Source: Actinomycetes bacterium (GTDB taxonomy: Bacteria > Actinomycetota > Humimicrobiia > Humimicrobiales > Humimicrobiaceae). From it: a DNA stretch of 9,375 bases. Of this stretch, positions 4,566 through 9,375 are shown one piece after another. The notes under the pieces are model-generated. The model had not been told where the DNA came from. It did no database searches and was given only the letters and a program-made list of their open reading frames with translations. A program made the position numbers and the translations under genes. The DNA is taken from assembly GCA_030609215.1 (NCBI GenBank), contig JAUWCR010000030.1:1-9375 (forward strand). Reading direction: 5' to 3'. Each line of letters starts with the position of its first letter. Positions within the stretch are counted from its first letter, which is position 1.

Positions 4566-6044
4566 ATGAAACTTAAAGAATTACTAAAAGGTATAAGGGT
4601 AAAAAAAATCACTGGTCCTATTGAACTGGATGTAAAAGGCATTACCATTAATTCCAGAGAGAAAATACCCAGTACAGTATTTGTATCTATTGCAGGGCTT
4701 AAAAAAGATGGACATGATTTTGCAGAAGAGGCTATAAAAAATGGTTCAGTTGCTGTGTTTGTTCAGAAGGTACTGGATCTTCCTGATTGCATACCTCAAA
4801 TAGTAGTTGATAATTGCAGAGAAGTACTTCCAATTTTATGTAGAAATTTTTATAGATATCCCAGTGGATACTTTGAGTTAGTTGGGGTAACAGGAACGAA
4901 TGGCAAAACCACAACGTGCTTTTTGATTAATTCTATTTTAAATAGTGCAGGATTAAAGACTTCTATAATTACAACTGTTCAATCTGCTATAGATGATAAA
5001 TTAATGAAATTTGATAGAACAACTCCTGAGTCTATTGATCTTAATAGATTTTTTGATAAAAGCAGGAGTGAGAATATAGATAGTGCATGCATGGAGGTAT
5101 CTTCTCATTCTGTAGATTTGCATAGAGTAGATTATTTAAAATTTGATTATTTTGTATTTACAAATCTATCTCAAGATCATCTAGATTACCATAAGAATAT
5201 GGAAAGATATTTTAGTGTAAAAAAGAAACTATTTTTAAAAGAAAATAGAGATATATATGGGGGGAAATGCGCTATTATTAATATTGATGATAGTTATGGA
5301 GTGAATATAAAAAAATGTACAGATCTGAATGTAATTTCTTTTTCACTTAAAGACAGGAAAGCAGATATCATAGCAAGTAATATTAAAAATTCCTTATCAG
5401 GAATTGAAATGAATATAAATTATTATAAAGATCAGCAAATTAAAATATATTCTCCTTTGTGTGGATATTTTAATATTTATAATATTCTTGCAGCTATTGG
5501 TGTTTGTATAGGTATGGGCATAGAAATAGGTTATATAAAGGAAGGTATAAAAAAAATGTCGGGGGTAAAAGGGAGATTTGAAAAAATTGATTTAGATAAA
5601 AATATAAGGGTGATTGTTGATTATGCTCATACGCCGGATGGGCTGGAAAATGTTTTAATAACTGCAAGAACCCTCTTGCAATCAGGTAATAAACTAGTAT
5701 CTGTTTTCGGATGTGGTGGGGATAGAGACAGGTTTAAAAGAAAGGTTATGGGGAGGATTTCTTCAGAATTTGCTGATTTTACAATAATTACTTCTGATAA
5801 TCCAAGAACCGAAGATCCTCGAACCATTATAAGTATGATTGAGAAAGGGTTTGCAGGTAAACAAAGTAAAAAATATATAAAAGAAATTGATAGGAAAAAA
5901 GCAATAGTTACTGCTTTGGATATGGCAGAAGAAAATGACATAGTTTTAATAGCAGGTAAGGGTCATGAAGATTATCAGGATTTCAAAGACCGTAGGATAC
6001 ATTTTAGTGACCAGGAAGTAGTTAGGCAGTGGGGTAATAAATGA
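4566..6044 (+). CDS. murE: UDP-MurNAc-tripeptide ligase MurE, meso-diaminopimelate type
   Basis: This 492-residue Mur ligase has the ordered motifs of MurE: an N-terminal ITINSREKIPSTVFVSIAG segment that binds the UDP part, the ATP loop GVTGTNGKTTT (107-117, Lys114), FTNLSQDHLDYH, then DYAHTPDGLENVL in the C-terminal domain. D411-N-P-R414 is the signature of enzymes adding meso-diaminopimelate; lysine-adding enzymes differ here. It adds the third residue to UDP-MurNAc-L-Ala-D-Glu using ATP, in the cytoplasm. The end contains AGKGHEDYQ, also typical. The ATG is preceded by AGGG only 2 bases away, too close for a normal ribosome site. It lies 98 bases after ftsI, the largest gap inside the cluster, and overlaps murF by 4 bases (ATGA). 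Confidence 0.96.
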   Translation: MKLKELLKGIRVKKITGPIELDVKGITINSREKIPSTVFVSIAGLKKDGHDFAEEAIKNGSVAVFVQKVLDLPDCIPQIVVDNCREVLPILCRNFYRYPSGYFELVGVTGTNGKTTTCFLINSILNSAGLKTSIITTVQSAIDDKLMKFDRTTPESIDLNRFFDKSRSENIDSACMEVSSHSVDLHRVDYLKFDYFVFTNLSQDHLDYHKNMERYFSVKKKLFLKENRDIYGGKCAIINIDDSYGVNIKKCTDLNVISFSLKDRKADIIASNIKNSLSGIEMNINYYKDQQIKIYSPLCGYFNIYNILAAIGVCIGMGIEIGYIKEGIKKMSGVKGRFEKIDLDKNIRVIVDYAHTPDGLENVLITARTLLQSGNKLVSVFGCGGDRDRFKRKVMGRISSEFADFTIITSDNPRTEDPRTIISMIEKGFAGKQSKKYIKEIDRKKAIVTALDMAEENDIVLIAGKGHEDYQDFKDRRIHFSDQEVVRQWGNK

Positions 6045-7477
6045 AAATAGGTGAAAAAATTAGTATCAGAGAAATATTATTATGGACAAAATCAGAAATA
6101 ATATCAGGTGATACTGATCAAAATATCAGGTTGATATCCACAGATTCAAGAACAATTAAAAAGGGGCAATTTTTTATTCCCCTGGTGGGGGAAAATTATG
6201 ATGGCCATGATTTCATTTTGCAGGCTTTGCATAAAGGAGCCTTAGGTTTTGTTTACGAATCAAAGCATAAAAATAAGTTAGGCGAGTGGAAGGATGCTGC
6301 AGGACGCAGGATATGGGATAAACTTAAAATAATACAAACTAAGGACAACTTATTATTTTTTGAAGACATATCACGTAATTATATAAGGAAATTTAAACCA
6401 ATATCAATTGGCGTTACTGGTAGTGTTGGCAAGACTACAACTAAAGATTTCCTTGTAAGCATATTAAGTAAAGTATTTAATATAAAATTTACTCCAAAAA
6501 ATTACAATACTGAGATTGGTGTGTCTAAATCAGTTCTGAGCATTGATAGAAATACAGATATATTTATCGCAGAGTTAGGAATGAGAGGGAAGGGCCAAAT
6601 AAAAATGTTATCTGAAATGATTAATCTGGATATAGGAGTTATTACGGCTATTGGGCCATCTCATCTTGAATTTTTTAAAAGCATGGATGAGATAGCAGGA
6701 GCTAAATCTGAAATGCAGGAAATCTTAAGATTAAAAAAAGGAGTATTGTTTTTAAATAATGATGACAATTGGACTGATTTTATAGAAAAAAAAGTAGGCT
6801 GCAGAGTTTTAAAGTTTGGAAGAAATAATGATATTGATTATAACTTTATAGAAAAAGATATGGATAATTACGGCAGGTTTACATTTGATTTATACCGGAA
6901 AAGAAATAAAATTATAGAAATATTTTTACCTGTTGCGGGATTTCATAATATTTATAATGCCTGTGCTGCAGCAGCAGTAAGTTTATATCTAAATGTAAGT
7001 TCAGAAATTATAAAAGAGGGTATTGGGAATTCAAAAGTCGAGGGTAGTAGAATGGAGATTATCACTAAAGGTGATAAAGTGATTATAAATGATTGCTATA
7101 ATGCCAGCCCTCTATCTGTCAGAAAAGCTATTGATACATTAAATCTTATTTCAGAAAAAAATAATAAAAGATCTGTAGCAATATTGGGTGATATGCTGGA
7201 ATTGGGTAAAGAATCCTGTAAGCTTCATCGTGAGATAGGCAGTTATTTACTGGAAAAGAATATAAAGGTGCTGATATCTTTTGGAAAATTATCTAAAAAT
7301 ATTTGTAATGGTTGCCAGGTTGGCAAAGACTTAAATGAGGTTAATTGTCTCTGTTATTGTTTTAATGATATGGAAGAATTATGTGGAAGTCTAAATAGTA
7401 TATTAATGCCTGAAGATGTTGTATTAATAAAAGGTTCCAGAGCGAATAAAATGGAAAGAATTATGAATTTTATTTAA
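6041..7477 (+). CDS. murF: UDP-MurNAc-tripeptide:D-Ala-D-Ala ligase MurF
   Basis: The 478-residue Mur ligase shows the MurF motifs: ISTDSRTIKKGQFFIPLVGE near the N terminus, the ATP loop GVTGSVGKTTTK (GSVGK at 127-131, Lys131), KNYNTEIGVSKSVL, AELGMRGKGQI, then NDCYNASPLSVRKAID and ILGDMLELG, and a final KGSRANKME. It joins D-Ala-D-Ala to the UDP-MurNAc-tripeptide with ATP, completing the cytoplasmic pentapeptide precursor. The usual Pro after IG(V) is Ser here (IGVSKSVL), a minor change. The start is set by the ATGA overlap with murE, with a GGGG 6 bases upstream, so the two ligases are probably translationally coupled. mraY follows after 13 bases. Length and motifs are normal for the family. 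Confidence 0.96.
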   Translation: MKIGEKISIREILLWTKSEIISGDTDQNIRLISTDSRTIKKGQFFIPLVGENYDGHDFILQALHKGALGFVYESKHKNKLGEWKDAAGRRIWDKLKIIQTKDNLLFFEDISRNYIRKFKPISIGVTGSVGKTTTKDFLVSILSKVFNIKFTPKNYNTEIGVSKSVLSIDRNTDIFIAELGMRGKGQIKMLSEMINLDIGVITAIGPSHLEFFKSMDEIAGAKSEMQEILRLKKGVLFLNNDDNWTDFIEKKVGCRVLKFGRNNDIDYNFIEKDMDNYGRFTFDLYRKRNKIIEIFLPVAGFHNIYNACAAAAVSLYLNVSSEIIKEGIGNSKVEGSRMEIITKGDKVIINDCYNASPLSVRKAIDTLNLISEKNNKRSVAILGDMLELGKESCKLHREIGSYLLEKNIKVLISFGKLSKNICNGCQVGKDLNEVNCLCYCFNDMEELCGSLNSILMPEDVVLIKGSRANKMERIMNFI

Positions 7478-7490
7478 ACGGAAGAAAATT

Positions 7491-8504
7491 ATGAACTGGA
7501 TATTTCTTTCAATAATATTTGGGAGTTTGCTATCGCTGTTATTTACTCCTTTGTTTATAAATTTTCAGAAGAAGAGGAGTATTGGGCAGAGAATTAGGAT
7601 AGATGGTCCGAAATCACATTCTGTTAAAGTTGGTACACCTACAATGGGTGGATTAATTTTTATATTGTCGGCTGCAATATCGTTTGCAATTGTAAGTTTA
7701 ATAAAGTATTACAGGCATGATGTTTTTAGTATAGAGGGTATATTTGTACTTTCTGTTTTTTTAATGTGCGGTCTAATAGGATTTATTGATGATTACATAT
7801 CATTAAAAAGTCAGAGGTCTCTTGGACTAAGAGGGTGGGTAAAAATTATTCTTTTAATGGCTGTGTGTGTTTATTTTATATTAATTTCAAAATACGTATT
7901 AAATTTAGAAACATATTTAAGTATCCCATCAACGAATTTAGAGATAGAATTGGGCAATTGGTATTATATTATAGTAGTAATTATTATTATTTCTACTACA
8001 AATGCAGTAAATTTAACTGATGGCCTTGATGGACTTGCAGCTGGTGAATCTTCTATCGTTCTAGGTGTTTTTTGCTTTATTGCTTTTTTAGAGTGGACAA
8101 TTTTTGATGTTTCTTACGGCATTGATATTGGCGTTATATGTGGAGCTACAATTGCTGCATGTATAGGGTTTTTATGGTGGAATACGGCACCAGCTGAAAT
8201 TTTTATGGGAGATACAGGATCATTTGGTCTGGGAGGATTAATAGCTGCTGTAGCTATTATTTTAAAGCAGGAGATTTTACTGATTGTAGTTGGTGGATTG
8301 TTTGTGATAGAAACTCTCTCAGTTATTATTCAGGTGATATGGTATAAAGCTTCCAAGAAAAGAGTTTTTAAAATGGCTCCATTGCACCATCATTTTGAGT
8401 TAATGGGATGGGAAGAAATAAAGGTTATTATTAGATTTTGGATTATTGGTTCATTGTTTTCAGGGCTTGGTTTCTTTATGTATTATTTAAAATTTATCGA
8501 TTAA
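7491..8504 (+). CDS. mraY: Phospho-N-acetylmuramoyl-pentapeptide transferase MraY
   Basis: This 337-residue polytopic membrane protein has the MraY signatures: an N-terminal GTPTMGGLIFI segment, GFIDDY with D100 and D101, NLTDGLDGLAAG (174-185), FMGDTGSFGLGG with D241, and APLHHHFELMGW with three histidines at 299-301. Hydrophobic segments run along the whole length; about ten are expected. MraY transfers phospho-MurNAc-pentapeptide from UDP to undecaprenyl phosphate on the inner membrane face, giving lipid I, and it is the target of tunicamycin- and muraymycin-type inhibitors. The start lies 13 bases after murF with a weak GGA 8 bases before it. It sits between murF and murD as in many dcw clusters, and murD starts 3 bases after its stop. 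Confidence 0.97.
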   Translation: MNWIFLSIIFGSLLSLLFTPLFINFQKKRSIGQRIRIDGPKSHSVKVGTPTMGGLIFILSAAISFAIVSLIKYYRHDVFSIEGIFVLSVFLMCGLIGFIDDYISLKSQRSLGLRGWVKIILLMAVCVYFILISKYVLNLETYLSIPSTNLEIELGNWYYIIVVIIIISTTNAVNLTDGLDGLAAGESSIVLGVFCFIAFLEWTIFDVSYGIDIGVICGATIAACIGFLWWNTAPAEIFMGDTGSFGLGGLIAAVAIILKQEILLIVVGGLFVIETLSVIIQVIWYKASKKRVFKMAPLHHHFELMGWEEIKVIIRFWIIGSLFSGLGFFMYYLKFID

Positions 8505-8507
8505 AAA

Positions 8508-9375
8508 ATGAATGATAATTTAACTGTTTTTAAAAATAAGAAAATACTGGTAATAGGTCTGGGGAAAACAGGAGTGTCTGTAATTAATAAAGTATCTCCA
8601 ATTGTTTATTCTGTAACAGGCATTGATAGTGATCCAAATATAAATTTAAGCAGTAATTTTAGTATAGGCGGCAGTAAAGGGGAATCTAATGTAAAAATAA
8701 TACTTGGTGAAGATATAAACCAGAAAAAAGAATTATTAAATGATATAGATTTAATAATAATTAGTCCGGGCGTTCCACCGGAAATACCCCTTATAAAGTA
8801 TTCGCAAGAAATGAAAATTCCTATATGGAGTGAGGTAGAACTTGCCTGGAATATGATGACAAAGGAAGAGAGGAAAAACACAATTGCTGTTACAGGGACA
8901 AATGGAAAAACTACAGTAGTGTCTTTAATTGGAAAAATTTTACAGGATGCTGGTATGGTTGTGCAGGTTTGTGGAAATATTGGCAATCCTATAATTGACA
9001 CTATTAATGATAATAGTAAATATAATATGGTCAGAGTAATAGAAGTGAGCAGTTTTCAATTAGAAAGGGTTTATAAATTTGCACCCCATATTAGTATAAT
9101 TTTAAACATAACCAGTGATCATATGGATAGGCATTTAACTATTGATAATTATACAGATTTAAAATTTAAATTATTTTCCTGCATGAGCTGTGGTAACTTT
9201 GCAATTTTTAATATAGATGATGAACGGATTAGTAAAAGATTAGAGATTGAGGATTACTATAAGAAATCAAAAGTTAACGTCATCAATTATGGATTTTATT
9301 ATAAAGAAGGTATCAACCTATGGTATGAAAATAATAATATTTTTTACAGAATAAAATCCAGTGAAGGAAGAATAA
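8508..9375 (+). CDS. murD: UDP-MurNAc-L-Ala:D-Glu ligase MurD, 5' part (cut by window edge)
   Basis: An ATG at 8508, 3 bases after the mraY stop, opens a frame that stays open for 289 codons to the right edge. The translation has the MurD motifs: a Rossmann-like N terminus with ILVIGLGKTGVS, SPGVPPEIPLI, IPIWSEVELAW, the ATP loop VTGTNGKTTV (K134), GNIGNPI, EVSSFQLERV, and LNITSDHMDRH. MurD adds D-glutamate to UDP-MurNAc-L-Ala in the cytoplasm, the step before MurE. The C-terminal substrate domain lies beyond the window, where about 150 more residues are expected. The start context is all A/T with no Shine-Dalgarno, so coupling to mraY is likely. SDH stands where many homologues have PDH or EDH. 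Family identity is firm. Confidence 0.95.
   Translation, partial: MNDNLTVFKNKKILVIGLGKTGVSVINKVSPIVYSVTGIDSDPNINLSSNFSIGGSKGESNVKIILGEDINQKKELLNDIDLIIISPGVPPEIPLIKYSQEMKIPIWSEVELAWNMMTKEERKNTIAVTGTNGKTTVVSLIGKILQDAGMVVQVCGNIGNPIIDTINDNSKYNMVRVIEVSSFQLERVYKFAPHISIILNITSDHMDRHLTIDNYTDLKFKLFSCMSCGNFAIFNIDDERISKRLEIEDYYKKSKVNVINYGFYYKEGINLWYENNNIFYRIKSSEGRI

Noticed and set aside
4732..4914. Minus-strand ORF inside murE
   Set aside because: It is antisense to the MurE ATP-loop region, without family resemblance.
5627..5941. Minus-strand ORF of 104 codons inside murE
   Set aside because: It is opposite the conserved DYAHTPDG and DNPR regions, whose codon pattern explains the open antisense frame.
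7835..8020. Plus-strand out-of-frame ORF inside mraY
   Set aside because: It lies wholly within mraY in another frame; its Tyr/Asn-rich translation reflects AT-rich codons.
8606..9001. Minus-strand ORF of 131 codons inside murD
   Set aside because: The + strand carries unmistakable MurD motifs through this whole stretch, so the antisense frame is a shadow.

Overview
This AT-rich window carries the first part of a bacterial division and cell wall (dcw/mra) cluster, all on the + strand: mraZ, rsmH, ftsL-like, ftsI (class B PBP), murE, murF, mraY and the start of murD, which runs off the right edge. To the left lie the last codons of an unrecognised ORF and xseB (exonuclease VII small subunit), joined by an ATGA overlap. 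The organism is a low-GC bacterium that makes peptidoglycan. MurE has the DNPR motif of meso-diaminopimelate-adding enzymes. The FtsI-type protein ends soon after its transpeptidase domain and has no PASTA repeats. I cannot assign a phylum. Few genes have a clear Shine-Dalgarno sequence.

Layout: 1-326 holds an ORF tail and xseB. 327-723 is a 397-base gap. It has a GC-richer island (about 361-459) that can fold into four short hairpins, then a very AT-rich stretch, then the mraZ control region: two candidate promoters and an exactly 10-bp-spaced array resembling MraZ boxes (AAAGTGGGGA, AAAGTGGTGG, and a weaker third unit). 724-4467 holds the regulator and division block (mraZ, rsmH, ftsL-like, ftsI). 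4566-9375 holds the cytoplasmic and membrane steps of precursor synthesis (murE, murF, mraY, murD).

The genes form one probable operon. MraZ likely autoregulates it. RsmH methylates 16S rRNA. The FtsL-like protein and FtsI act in the septum. MurD, MurE and MurF build the UDP-MurNAc-pentapeptide, and MraY loads it on undecaprenyl phosphate to give lipid I.

The cluster itself is ordinary. The most unusual signals are: a perfect 18-bp inverted repeat inside the first codons of ftsI; the hairpin island upstream of mraZ; a possible 53-codon membrane peptide gene bridging rsmH and ftsL, ending in an ATGA overlap; and a C-terminal extension of the FtsL-like protein. I saw no mobile element, CRISPR array, tRNA or rRNA.
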